DNA from: Rhodocyclaceae bacterium
Lineage (GTDB): Bacteria > Pseudomonadota > Gammaproteobacteria > Burkholderiales > CAIKXV01
Assembly: GCA_020248265.1 (NCBI GenBank)
Contig: JADCHX010000011.1
Coordinates: 438,039 to 502,038, forward strand
Reading direction: 5' to 3'
DNA length: 64,000 nucleotides
The notes below the pieces were generated by a model that saw only the letters and a list, made by a program, of their open reading frames with translations, made no database searches and was not told the DNA's origin. The stretch's first letter is position 1. Each line of letters begins with the position of its first letter. Shown here in pieces: positions 55,207 to 63,781 of this stretch. Position numbers and translations under genes: made by a program.

Positions 55207-57363
55207 ATGAGCAACGAAGCGTTCGCCCGCGTGAAGATCGACGCCCTGCTCGCCGCGCAGGGCTGGGACACCGTCGACACGAACGCCGTCCGCTTCGAGG
55301 TTCAACTGCCGGACGGTACCCGCGCCGACTATGTGCTGTGCGATCGGCACGGCCGGTCGCTGGCGGTGATCGAGGCGAAGCGGTATTCGGTCAGCCCGAA
55401 CGACGCCGCGGCGCAGGCGAAAGCCTACGCCCTGCAACTCGGGGTCCCGTACGCCTTCCTGTCGAACGGTGACGAGGTGCTTTTCTGGGAGTGGGAGCGC
55501 GAGGCATATCCCCGGCCGGTGAAGACGATCTTCAAGCAGGACGACCTGGAGCGCCGAATCGCCACGTTGTCCGTGCGCCGGGATCCCGCCACGGTGGCGA
55601 TCGACCGGCACATCGTCGAGCGCGACTACCAGATAGAGTGCATCGACACGCTCTGCCGGGAAATCGGCTTGGGCCGGCGAAAGCTGCTCGTCGAGATGGC
55701 GACCGGCACAGGCAAGACGCGCACCGCGGCAGCGTTCATCAAGCGTCTATTTGAGGCGAACGCGATCACCCGGGTGTTGTTCCTGGTGGACCGCATTCCG
55801 CTCGCAAAGCAGACCGAAGACGCGTTCGCCGAGCACCTTCCGGACTATCCGGCCTATGTGCTGCGCGCCGGCCGGCGCTTCCAGGACGAAAAGCGGATCA
55901 CCATCACAACGCTGCAGAGCATGGTGAATCTGTACGCCGAGTACTCCAGCGGCTATTTCGATCTCGTCATCAGTGACGAGTGTCACCGCAGCATCTACGG
56001 CCAGTGGAGCGGCGTGCTCCGACATTTCGACGGCGTACAGGTCGGCCTGACAGCCACGCCATGCGTAGCCGATCCAGATAGCGGCGACGCTGACGACAAG
56101 GCTTTCGTGCGCGACACGCTCCGCTTCTTCGAGGTCGACGCGCCGACGTTCTCGTACAAGCTCAAGACGGCCATCCGCGACGGTCATCTCGTCCCGTATC
56201 AGATCTACAAAGCTCAGACCGTCAAGACAGCGGCCGAGGGTGGCTTCGAAGTCAAGAAGGCCGAGCTCGACTGGTCGGGCATGACTGCAGATACCCGGAC
56301 CGAGCTGGAGAAGGTCTTCGGAGAACAAGCAGCGATCACGGTCGACCCTTCAGCCCTGGAGCGACGGTTCACCATTCCTGAGCGGAACCGCGCGATCGTG
56401 CGCGAGTACCGCCAAGTGCTCGACCACGGCTATGTCGACGGCAACGGGGTGTTGCGCAAGCCGCTGCTGGGCAAGGCGATCGTGTTCGCCGTAACGAAGA
56501 AGCATGCGGAAACACTGGCGCAGCTTTTCGACGCCGAGTTCGCGCATCTGAAACCCTCACCTGATGTGCGCTTCGCCGACTATGTGGTGAGCGGGCAGGG
56601 CGCCGATGATACCGTCGACGGTATGAGCAAAATCCGCCGATTCAAGAAGGAACAGTTTCCGCAGATACTGGTGTCGGTGAACATGCTCGACACCGGCTTC
56701 GACTGCCCCGAAGTCGTCAGCCTGGTTTTCGCGCGCTTCACTCGCTCGGCGATTCTCTACCAGCAGATGCGCGGGCGCGGCACGCGAAAGGCTCGCAACA
56801 AGCCTACTTTCACGATGTTCGACTTCGTCGGCGTCTCGGACTATCACGGGGATGACGACGACTACGCCCAAGGCGGCATCGTTGCCGCCAAGCAAGCGCG
56901 AAAGAAGTATGAGCCGCGGCGCCTGCTGGCGCTCGACATCGACGACCACATCGACCCGACCACGCGAGAGTGGATCACCGTCGACGAGGATGGAAACATG
57001 GTGTTCCCTGAAGCTTCGGAACAGCTGGCCGCTGAGTTGGGTACGCGGTTCGAGGCATGGCTACTGCAGCGAACCGATCTCGACGCTGGTGAAGAGTCCT
57101 GGCTTCGAATGATCGGGCATCAGTTCCGTGCAAACGCCGATCACTACGGCGGCCCCGATGCTGAGTTTTCGCTCGACCAGTTTGCCTTCCACCCGTTTTC
57201 GCAGCTCGGCGGTATGGCGCAGGCAATCCGGGTGTTTGGAAGCCAGAAGCGCCTGGCGGAAGTTATCGGAAGCCTGAACGAGCACATGTTTGCGTGGCAG
57301 TCGGACGGCGCCGATGAGGGCGCCGCCCGTTCCGGTGACTCGCCACATTCCGCATCACATTGA
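55207..57363 (+). CDS. hsdR: Type I restriction enzyme R subunit (HsdR, EcoEI-like)
   Basis: 718 residues from ATG 55207. The N-terminal nuclease motif is D41 in RADYVLCD and E56-x-K58 in AVIEAKRY, a PD-(D/E)xK site. The SF2 helicase follows with Walker A MATGTGKT (164-171), Walker B DECH (257-260), TATP, and the motif VI QQMRGRGTRK. The C-terminal domain (RMIGHQFRANADHYGGPDAE and beyond) is the EcoEI-type R-subunit end. The enzyme translocates DNA past unmethylated sites and cuts it. It begins the hsdRMS operon; hsdM follows 39 bases later. It is smaller than EcoKI HsdR, as usual for this branch. Confidence 0.93.
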   Translation: MSNEAFARVKIDALLAAQGWDTVDTNAVRFEVQLPDGTRADYVLCDRHGRSLAVIEAKRYSVSPNDAAAQAKAYALQLGVPYAFLSNGDEVLFWEWEREAYPRPVKTIFKQDDLERRIATLSVRRDPATVAIDRHIVERDYQIECIDTLCREIGLGRRKLLVEMATGTGKTRTAAAFIKRLFEANAITRVLFLVDRIPLAKQTEDAFAEHLPDYPAYVLRAGRRFQDEKRITITTLQSMVNLYAEYSSGYFDLVISDECHRSIYGQWSGVLRHFDGVQVGLTATPCVADPDSGDADDKAFVRDTLRFFEVDAPTFSYKLKTAIRDGHLVPYQIYKAQTVKTAAEGGFEVKKAELDWSGMTADTRTELEKVFGEQAAITVDPSALERRFTIPERNRAIVREYRQVLDHGYVDGNGVLRKPLLGKAIVFAVTKKHAETLAQLFDAEFAHLKPSPDVRFADYVVSGQGADDTVDGMSKIRRFKKEQFPQILVSVNMLDTGFDCPEVVSLVFARFTRSAILYQQMRGRGTRKARNKPTFTMFDFVGVSDYHGDDDDYAQGGIVAAKQARKKYEPRRLLALDIDDHIDPTTREWITVDEDGNMVFPEASEQLAAELGTRFEAWLLQRTDLDAGEESWLRMIGHQFRANADHYGGPDAEFSLDQFAFHPFSQLGGMAQAIRVFGSQKRLAEVIGSLNEHMFAWQSDGADEGAARSGDSPHSASH

Positions 57364-57402
57364 CCGCGCATCGCCTTCCCATTCTGCAGAGCCAATGAAC
57401 CT

Positions 57403-59052
57403 ATGCCCCTGACACCCGAGATGCGTCGGTCGATCGACCAGATCCGCGACTATCTTTTCGGTGGCGGTTACCCGGATCCGGTGAGCAACGCCGAGCAACT
57501 GTCGTTTCTGTTCTTCTTCTATCTGATCGAGGGTATCGACGCAGAGAACCGCGCACGTGCGCGCTTTCTCAAGAAGCCGCACACGAGCCTGTTCGACGGA
57601 GCTTGGGAGCTGAAGAATCCGCTCAACGCTCCGGCGGGCGCGGCTGGCCAGGGCGTACAGGCGGGCGCAGCAAGCATCCCGCGAGACCGGTTCAGGTGGT
57701 CTATCTGGGCAAAAGGCATGTCCGGCGAGTCGCTCGTGCGTTTCGTACGCGACGAGGTGTTCGCCTTCTTCGCGGAGCTTGGACAGGGCGGAGCGACCAA
57801 CTTCATGGCCGGCGCCCGTCTGACCATCGACGAGCCTACCGTACTGACTCAAGTCATCAATCTGGTGGATGGCTTGCGCCTCGATCAGGCCGATGCCGAT
57901 ACCAAGGGTGACCTGTTCGAGCATGTGCTGCGGCAGATCAAGCAGGCTGGCGAGCTCGGTCAGTTCCGGACGCCGAGGCATGTGATTCGTATCATCGTCG
58001 AGATGATCGACCCCAAGGTCGGCGAGACCATCTACGACCCGGCTGCGGGCACTGCTGGCTTTCTGGTGGCGGCATACAACCACATCCGCCTGGCCAACTC
58101 GTCACCCAGCGCGATAACCACCGCCGAGCTGGACGGCAAGCCGCAGCGCCGTGGACTGGGCGACAAGCTCTCGGCGGCACAGGTCAGCGCCCTGAATAGC
58201 GCAACCTTCTTCGGTAATGACGTCGACCCGAAAATGGTCCGGCTGGCCACTATGAATCTGACGCTCCGCGGCCTTTCCGATGTGCGCATCCAATTGCGCA
58301 ACGTCCTGACTACGACGCAGGATGCCGAACGCAAAGCCGAGCTTGGACTCCCTGCCGAGGGCTTCCACGTCATCCTTGCAAACCCGCCGTTTTCCGGCCG
58401 TGTTGACCGCGACCGTATCGTGGAAGACGTGAAGGTCGGCACCACCACGGCGACCGAGCTGCTGTTCCTGAAGTACATGATGGACAGTCTTCGGCCGGGC
58501 GGTCGCTGCGGCGTAATCGTGCCAGAGGGCGTGCTCTTCGGCTCGACCGGTGCGCACAAGGAACTGCGCCGGCAGTTGATTGAGAACAACCGTGTCGAGG
58601 CCGTGCTCAGCCTGCCGGGTGGTGTATTCCAGCCGTACAGCGGGGTGAAGACGTCGGTGCTGTTCTTTCGCAAGGGCGGGCGCACCGAGCGAGTGCTGTT
58701 CCTGCACGCTGACGATGACGGCTACAAGCTCGATGCGAACCATGACACGTCCATCGAGGCCGACGACCTGCCGGGAATGGTGCGGGCGTACGCCCAGCGT
58801 GCATTGGTTGAGAGCAAGTGGGCAGCGCGTGACGCTGCGTCGAAGTGGGATGAGAAATGGTGGTTTGCCGACGCGGCGACGCTGCGGGCGACCGACTTCA
58901 ATCTGTCGGCGGGGCGCTACAGGCCGATGAGCCAGGCGCAAGTCCAGCACCGTGATCCGCGCGAGCTGCTGGATGAACTCGCGTCAATCGAAGCGGAGAT
59001 CACGGAGGAGGTGTCGGCGCTTCGCGCTCTTCTCGCCGAACAGTCGCGATGA
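57403..59052 (+). CDS. hsdM: Type I restriction-modification DNA methyltransferase (HsdM)
   Basis: 549 residues. An N-terminal HsdM helical domain (RRSIDQIRDYLFGGGYPDPV and following) precedes the methylase core: the SAM-binding motif DPAAGTAGFLVAAY near residue 211 and the catalytic NPPF near 326 in VILANPPFSGRVDRD, typical of N6-adenine enzymes. It pairs with HsdS to recognise and methylate the host's sites and with HsdR to restrict. The stop overlaps the hsdS start (ATGA), which keeps the two in balance. Confidence 0.95.
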   Translation: MPLTPEMRRSIDQIRDYLFGGGYPDPVSNAEQLSFLFFFYLIEGIDAENRARARFLKKPHTSLFDGAWELKNPLNAPAGAAGQGVQAGAASIPRDRFRWSIWAKGMSGESLVRFVRDEVFAFFAELGQGGATNFMAGARLTIDEPTVLTQVINLVDGLRLDQADADTKGDLFEHVLRQIKQAGELGQFRTPRHVIRIIVEMIDPKVGETIYDPAAGTAGFLVAAYNHIRLANSSPSAITTAELDGKPQRRGLGDKLSAAQVSALNSATFFGNDVDPKMVRLATMNLTLRGLSDVRIQLRNVLTTTQDAERKAELGLPAEGFHVILANPPFSGRVDRDRIVEDVKVGTTTATELLFLKYMMDSLRPGGRCGVIVPEGVLFGSTGAHKELRRQLIENNRVEAVLSLPGGVFQPYSGVKTSVLFFRKGGRTERVLFLHADDDGYKLDANHDTSIEADDLPGMVRAYAQRALVESKWAARDAASKWDEKWWFADAATLRATDFNLSAGRYRPMSQAQVQHRDPRELLDELASIEAEITEEVSALRALLAEQSR

Positions 59053-60254
59053 GCGCGGCAAGCTTCAAACCACTCCGTGATCTTTGCGCCTTCAGGCACG
59101 GTGGCACGCCTCCTAAGTCGAATGCCCGCTTTTGGGCAGGCGACATTCCATGGGTGTCACCGAAAGACATGAAGCAGGCTGTCATCGACTGCACGACGGA
59201 CTACATCTCAGCCGAGGCGGTAGAAAACTCAGCAACGTCGATCGTGCCACCCGGCAGCATCTTGCTCGTCGTTCGCTCTGGAATCCTAGCGCACTCGTTC
59301 CCGATTGCGCAGGTCGGAAGGCCAGTAGCGTTCAATCAAGACATCAAGGCGGCCACTCCCATCAGCGATGAGGTCGTACCAGACTATCTATATTGGTTTC
59401 TCCGGTCGGAGTCTTTGAATGTCGTTGCGCGTGGAGTCAAGAAAGGCGCAACGGTACATAGCGTTCAATCGGGATTCATCGAGAGCCTGATGGTTCCGCT
59501 GCACTCGCTCGAGGTGCAGCGCAGCATCGTCGACCTGCTTACCCGAGCCGAAGGCATCGTTCGTCTGCGCCGCGAAGCCCAGCAGACAGCCGCCGAGCTG
59601 ATCCCGGCGATTTTCAACGATATGTTTGGCGACCCAGAAACTAATCCGAAGAACTGGCCAGTAGTGCCGATGAGGGAGCTTGTTAATTCGTTCCGGTACG
59701 GAACGTCACAGAAGTCTGGATCCGTCGGGATACCTGTCCTGAGAATCCCGAATGTCGTCGACGGTGCGATCGACATAACTGAGGTGAAGCTCGTGTCATT
59801 AAAGCCGGCTGAGCTTGAGCGTTTGCGACTGCTGGACGGCGACCTACTGTTTGTTCGGACTAACGGAAACCCAGAATTCGTCGGGCGGTGCTCGGTTTAC
59901 GCCAGCAGAGTTTTGACCGCTGCTGGGCATGATGGCGGCGACTGCGTCTACGCGTCCTATCTGATCCGGGCCAGACTGGCAGACTCGCGCGTTTCGCCCG
60001 TGTTTTTGCAAGCGTACTTGTCTAGCGACCGAGGAAGGCGACTCTTGCGGGAGCGGGCGAAAACCTCGGCGGGGCAATACAACCTAAATGTCGAAGGTCT
60101 CGGATCGCTACCGGTGCCCGTGGTTCCAGGGGCATTGCAAAAGGCGTTTTGCGAGCACGTTCAGAGCATTAAGTCGGTCATGGAACGACAGGCTGATGCG
60201 TTGGCAAAAGCAAATGCATCTTGCAACGCTTTGCTCTATCGAGCTTTCAACTGA
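59049..60254 (+). CDS. hsdS: Type I restriction specificity subunit (HsdS)
   Basis: 401 residues. Two target-recognition domains: the first opens FKPLRDLCAFRHGGTPPKSN and contains GDIPWVSPKDMKQAV; the second opens WPVVPMRELVNSFRYGTSQK and has LRIPNVVDGAIDITEV and LDGDLLFVRTNG. Each is followed by a conserved helical spacer (SLEVQRSIVDLLTRAEGIVR and VPGALQKAFCEHVQSIKSVM). The second TRD half is less GC-rich than hsdM, a usual sign of specificity exchange. It sets the bipartite DNA target of the complex; the target cannot be deduced. Confidence 0.93.
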   Translation: MSAASFKPLRDLCAFRHGGTPPKSNARFWAGDIPWVSPKDMKQAVIDCTTDYISAEAVENSATSIVPPGSILLVVRSGILAHSFPIAQVGRPVAFNQDIKAATPISDEVVPDYLYWFLRSESLNVVARGVKKGATVHSVQSGFIESLMVPLHSLEVQRSIVDLLTRAEGIVRLRREAQQTAAELIPAIFNDMFGDPETNPKNWPVVPMRELVNSFRYGTSQKSGSVGIPVLRIPNVVDGAIDITEVKLVSLKPAELERLRLLDGDLLFVRTNGNPEFVGRCSVYASRVLTAAGHDGGDCVYASYLIRARLADSRVSPVFLQAYLSSDRGRRLLRERAKTSAGQYNLNVEGLGSLPVPVVPGALQKAFCEHVQSIKSVMERQADALAKANASCNALLYRAFN

Positions 60255-60266
60255 ATCGACTCCCGA

Positions 60267-61070
60267 ATGCTGGACACCCTTATCGCCACCCGCTTCGACC
60301 GTCGAATCACGAAAGGCCGAACTCGTCCATTCCTGCTTGAATGCGAGAACCGTGTCGGTCGCTCCGTGGCGGTGGTCGCGAAGTTTACGAGCGCGCAGTT
60401 AGCGGTAGAAGGTCTAGTCCGCGAAGCCTTCGGCGCGATGCTGGCGGCCGACCTAGGTCTGCCCGTGCCGGAGTGCTTTTGCGTGACCCTTTCGCCCGAG
60501 TTCGTGGCCGCCGTGTCGACCATGTATTCCGCTGATGGCGCGGCACTCGCGGCCGCTGTTCCCATTGGCTTCGGTTCCACAATGCTCCCCAACGGCTTTG
60601 CGGCCTGGATGCCAGAGCGTCGTGTGCCGATGTCTATGCAGCAGGCTGCGGCAGAGATATACGCGTTCGATCTGCTCATCCAGAACCCAGATCGCCGGCC
60701 AGAGAACCCGAATCTTCAGGTGAAGGGCGAGCGCTTTGCGATTTTTGATCACGAATTGGCTTTCGTCACCGAGGGCGTGCTGTTCTGGGCGCCGCCTTGG
60801 ACGCCGGGTGCACTCAATGCGACGGGATCGGTCGGGACGCATCTGCTTTTTCCCTCGCTCCGCGGCACCCGCCCGGACCTGACACGACTCGCGACGGCGT
60901 GGGAGGCCATTGACGACGAGCGGTTGACCGCTTATCGGGCATCACTACCGCCGCAGTGGACCGCCAGCACGCAGGCGGCGCACACTGCCGATACGGTGAT
61001 CGACTTCCTGCACGACCTCCGGCAACATATTGGCCCCGCCATGCGGGAAATCCTGAGGACACTGTCATGA
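60267..61070 (+). CDS. HipA-like kinase family protein
   Basis: 267 residues starting 12 bases after hsdS. It has a small kinase-like fold of the HipA type without the usual N-terminal HipA domain: AVVAKFTSAQLAVEGLVREA carries the ATP-site lysine and helix, FDLLIQNPDRRPENPNL holds the catalytic loop Asp/Asn, and RFAIFDHELAF gives the metal-binding Asp. HipA phosphorylates a glutamyl-tRNA synthetase to arrest growth; the target here is unknown. The next gene, DUF3037, starts inside its stop codon. No HipB repressor is present. Pairing of this short HipA-like family with DUF3037 has been seen elsewhere, and may form a toxin or defence module (inference). Confidence 0.8.
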   Translation: MLDTLIATRFDRRITKGRTRPFLLECENRVGRSVAVVAKFTSAQLAVEGLVREAFGAMLAADLGLPVPECFCVTLSPEFVAAVSTMYSADGAALAAAVPIGFGSTMLPNGFAAWMPERRVPMSMQQAAAEIYAFDLLIQNPDRRPENPNLQVKGERFAIFDHELAFVTEGVLFWAPPWTPGALNATGSVGTHLLFPSLRGTRPDLTRLATAWEAIDDERLTAYRASLPPQWTASTQAAHTADTVIDFLHDLRQHIGPAMREILRTLS

Positions 61071-61936
61071 GCAACAAGACTGCCTACACCTACACGGTGC
61101 TGCGCTATGTCCACGACATTGGCACCGGGGAGTTTCTGAACGTCGGCGTAGCTTTGCTGGTCCCGGAATGCCACTACGTCAATGCTCGGTGCCGGACCAC
61201 ATACAAGCGCTTGAAAGACGTCTTCCCGTCACTTGACGGTGATTCGTTTCGCTCAAGCATGCGCCATGTGACCCATGAGTTCGAATGGTTTCAGGCGGAA
61301 CTGAATGCGGAAACCTCCGTGCAGGCCACTGAAACGGGCGTGATGCGCTTTGCACATGCCGTGCTCGGGGCCGACGACAGCTCACTGCAGTGGTCGCCAA
61401 TGGGCGCAGGGCTTACAGCCGACCCCGGCGCGACGCTCGAACAGCTCTACGATCGTTTCGTGACTGCGCACGAACCCCGCGCGCAGGTGCCGCGGCGGCA
61501 GGACGAAGACGTCTGGAAGCGGTTCAGCCTGGAACTCGAAAAGCGGCAGGTACTGCCGCACTTTGTAAAGAAGACGATCGCCGTGGACGACGATCAAGTC
61601 GAGTTCAAGCACGCCTGGAAGAACGGTGCTTGGCATTGTTTGGCGCCGGTGTCGTTCGATCTCGCGTCGGCGGATTCGATACGGGACAAGGCGCATAAAT
61701 GGCTCGGACAACTCACCAGCGTGGCCAAGGCTAAGGAAAAGTTCAAGCTGTACTTCCTCGTGGCCGAGCCCAGCCAGAAGGATTTGCGCCCCGCGTATGA
61801 ATCGGCGTTAAGCATACTTGCGAAGTCATCCGTCGATCAGGAAGTCGTGCCGGAAACGGGGGCCAGTGAATTGAGTGAACGCCTTGCGAAGGAAGTCAGG
61901 ACACACGAGAAGCTGCTGGGACGCCCGATGCATTGA
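61067..61936 (+). CDS. DUF3037 family protein, partner of the HipA-like kinase
   Basis: 289 residues from ATG 61067, overlapping the kinase gene by 4 bases. The N-terminal DUF3037 core reads TYTVLRYVHDIGTGEFLNVG then VGVALLVPECHYVNARC and KRLKDVFPSLDGDSF. The rest is a helical, charged region without recognised motifs (EKRQVLPHFVKKTIAVDDDQ). The biochemical role is unknown. Tight coupling to the kinase suggests that it is its regulator, substrate or antitoxin-like partner. It is the last rightward gene of the element; the next 208 bases hold no convincing gene. Confidence 0.8.
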   Translation: MSNKTAYTYTVLRYVHDIGTGEFLNVGVALLVPECHYVNARCRTTYKRLKDVFPSLDGDSFRSSMRHVTHEFEWFQAELNAETSVQATETGVMRFAHAVLGADDSSLQWSPMGAGLTADPGATLEQLYDRFVTAHEPRAQVPRRQDEDVWKRFSLELEKRQVLPHFVKKTIAVDDDQVEFKHAWKNGAWHCLAPVSFDLASADSIRDKAHKWLGQLTSVAKAKEKFKLYFLVAEPSQKDLRPAYESALSILAKSSVDQEVVPETGASELSERLAKEVRTHEKLLGRPMH

Positions 61937-62144
61937 CCATGAAGGGCATTCGTGCGCGCAAAGGCCTGCCGGGGACCGGTGATGCCGGTTCGGCCCTCGT
62001 TCGATGATCGACGATCTGAACCGGAGTTCAGCTCGTGCGGCCATGCACTGGGGCTTTTTTCACCGAATTGCCGACCGGCAACGAGATGCTTGCCCGAATT
62101 CCATGACTGGCGAACTCAGGGGCCGAGTCCTGCGCGCGAGCATG

Positions 62145-62540
62145 CTAGAGGATCTCGACGGCTTCTCTTCGGAGCTTCTCCGCAACGCTCGCCCGCAGTT
62201 CGGCGAGCGTTTTCTTTTGCGACGGTAGAAACTCTGTCGCGAACCATTCGAGCCCGGAGACGATGTCGGCATCCTCTCCGATGCCGTAGCGCTCGACGGC
62301 GCCCGACATCTCGCCGACGAATGTCCAGCGCTCGCCGACTGCCTGCGTAACCTCGCAGCGCGCGACGTGCATCGCTGGCGCAGAACGATAGCCGGGTTCG
62401 TCAAAATACGAAGGTTCGATCCACAGAAAGCCCGTCGGCGTATCGAAGACGAACGCAGCCGGGCGCGCCATAGGCCGATCGGTGCCCCATCGTATGAAGA
62501 CGATCCAGGCGGGGTGAGCGGCGGTTGCCTCCGAAAGCAT
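62145..62540 (-). CDS. Hypothetical protein near the right end of the element
   Basis: 131 residues, leftward, starting 4 bases after the stop of the membrane protein gene. A mixed alpha/beta protein (AWIVFIRWGTDRPMARPAAF, FLWIEPSYFDEPGYRSAPAM) ends in a charged helix with KKTLAELRASVAEKLRREA. No known family is recognised. It forms a two-gene unit with the membrane protein and is the last gene transcribed against the main direction of the element. Confidence 0.6.
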   Translation of the reverse strand: MLSEATAAHPAWIVFIRWGTDRPMARPAAFVFDTPTGFLWIEPSYFDEPGYRSAPAMHVARCEVTQAVGERWTFVGEMSGAVERYGIGEDADIVSGLEWFATEFLPSQKKTLAELRASVAEKLRREAVEIL

Positions 62541-62544
62541 TCAT

Positions 62545-62922
62545 CTAGCCCCACTTCCGACGCTTCTTCGCGTAATCAAGATACATCTCGTGCATCGAGT
62601 CAACTTTTTTTTCTACGGCATCGAGTGGAACATCCGAGGCAAGTTCGCTGCGAGCCGCAAGATCGTAGAATTCGCCCTGCCTGACAATAAATGCAGGCGG
62701 CGGACCGCTTGCCAATGTGTTCCACGAAGGTTCAATTTCATAAAGATGCATCCCTGAAATTTTGAAGATGTTCGCAAAATCGCTGCGTTGAGCATCAGTG
62801 CTCATGTGGTCTCGTATGGACTTTGCAATCTCCCGAACCTTTTCTTGTTTTCCAGCTTCCCAGCCAAAATAGTAGCTCGCAGCGGCGGCGACTAAACCGA
62901 ACGTGATCAGTAAGCCTTCCAA
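62545..62922 (-). CDS. Hypothetical small membrane-anchored protein of the element
   Basis: 125 residues. One N-terminal transmembrane segment (LLITFGLVAAAASYYFGWEA) is followed by a charged helix with GKQEKVREIAKSIRDHM, then a soluble domain with FKISGMHLYEIEPSW and a C-terminal helical tail (KVDSMHEMYLDYAKKRRKWG). Topology suggests a short periplasmic or cytoplasmic N-terminus and a cytoplasmic body. No family is recognised. It is lower in GC than the chromosome genes, and lies next to attR, where cargo genes of such elements are often exchanged. Confidence 0.6.
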   Translation of the reverse strand: MEGLLITFGLVAAAASYYFGWEAGKQEKVREIAKSIRDHMSTDAQRSDFANIFKISGMHLYEIEPSWNTLASGPPPAFIVRQGEFYDLAARSELASDVPLDAVEKKVDSMHEMYLDYAKKRRKWG

Positions 62923-63236
62923 AGCGGTTCTCCTTGGGAATCATCGATTTCGCGGGACTTCGTCCTGCAAGGTCGCCGGAATGGATAGTTTGAACTTCCC
63001 ACGTACCGATTGAAAAGGTGCAAAGGGCGCTCCGAGGGTTGACGGTTCGGCGGGTAGGTTGGGGGATAGCTGATTCAGAGGTTCTGTAACCCGCATGGAT
63101 ACTAGAGGGTTGACAGACACCCTCTCCGCCAATGGACTGGCAAACAAGCGCCTTCGGACGCTTTTTCGTTGGTACCATTTGCCATTCGGCAGAAGCGGTG
63201 TGTGCCGCGCTGGTTCCTTCTGGCTCATGGTTCTCG
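62923..63236. other. Right end of the element and leader of the tail-tube-like gene
   Basis: These 314 bases hold no clear gene. They contain the decamer GAGGGTTGAC twice (around 63033 and 63105), close to attR, possibly integrase or excisionase binding sites, then the attR core at 63118-63131. An open frame from ATG 63132 runs in frame with the tail-tube-like gene but its first 35 codons do not look like that family. Confidence 0.5.
63118..63131 (+). other. Right attachment site (attR)
   Basis: CACCCTCTCCGCCA, identical to the last 14 bases of tRNA-Ser at 49860-49873 and in the same orientation. The rest of the tRNA is absent here, as expected for the distal att site of an element inserted into the 3' end of a tRNA gene. 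Confidence 0.85.
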
Positions 63237-63722
63237 GTGAATGCGCAACACTTCGACCCCTACAAGAACTTCCATTTCCGGTTGAAGTGGGACGGCCGCT
63301 ACGTGGCCGGGGTGAGCACGGTGTCGGCGCTCGAGCGCAGCACGGAAGTGGTCGAGCACCGCGAGGGTGGTGATCCGTCGACCGGCCGCAATCGCCCGGG
63401 CCGCGCGAAGTTCGCGGCGATAAGCCTGGAGCGCGGCGTGACTTGCGATGCCGAATTCCAACAGTGGGCGAGCAAGGTCTGGAACTTCGGCTCAGGTCCA
63501 GGCAGCGAAGTGTCGCTGAACGATTTCCGCAAGGACTTGATCCTCGGGGTCTACAACGAGGCCGGCCAGTTGGCGATCGCCTACAGGCTCTACCGATGCT
63601 GGGTCAGCGAGTACCTGGCGCTGCCCGACCTCGATACGAATGCCAATGCGGTGGCGTTCCAGAGCCTGAAGCTCGAGAACGAGGGCTGGGAGCGCGACTG
63701 CGACGTGCCCGAACGCGTTTGA
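63237..63722 (+). CDS. Phage tail-tube-like protein (gp19 family)
   Basis: 161 residues from GTG 63237. The gp19-type pattern is plain: DPYKNFHFRLKWDGRYVAGV, then STVSALERSTEVVEHREGGD, GRNRPGRAKFAAISLERGVT and FQQWASKVWNFGSG. This family forms the inner tube of phage tails and of extracellular contractile injection systems. Here it stands alone outside the att site, with no tail sheath, baseplate or other phage gene in view, followed by a Bug gene. It may be a domesticated single gene or the edge of a degraded locus. A longer frame from ATG 63132 gives 35 extra, unlikely residues. Confidence 0.8.
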   Translation: MNAQHFDPYKNFHFRLKWDGRYVAGVSTVSALERSTEVVEHREGGDPSTGRNRPGRAKFAAISLERGVTCDAEFQQWASKVWNFGSGPGSEVSLNDFRKDLILGVYNEAGQLAIAYRLYRCWVSEYLALPDLDTNANAVAFQSLKLENEGWERDCDVPERV

Positions 63723-63781
63723 ACATACTATTCGCTGGCGATAGCCAACGAAAAAGTGGCGTCCGCCAGGGGAGCATGAGC

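Noticed and set aside
61937..62144. A 22-codon frame from ATG 61939
   Set aside because: No ribosome-binding site, no coupling to neighbours and a low-complexity Gly/Arg composition.
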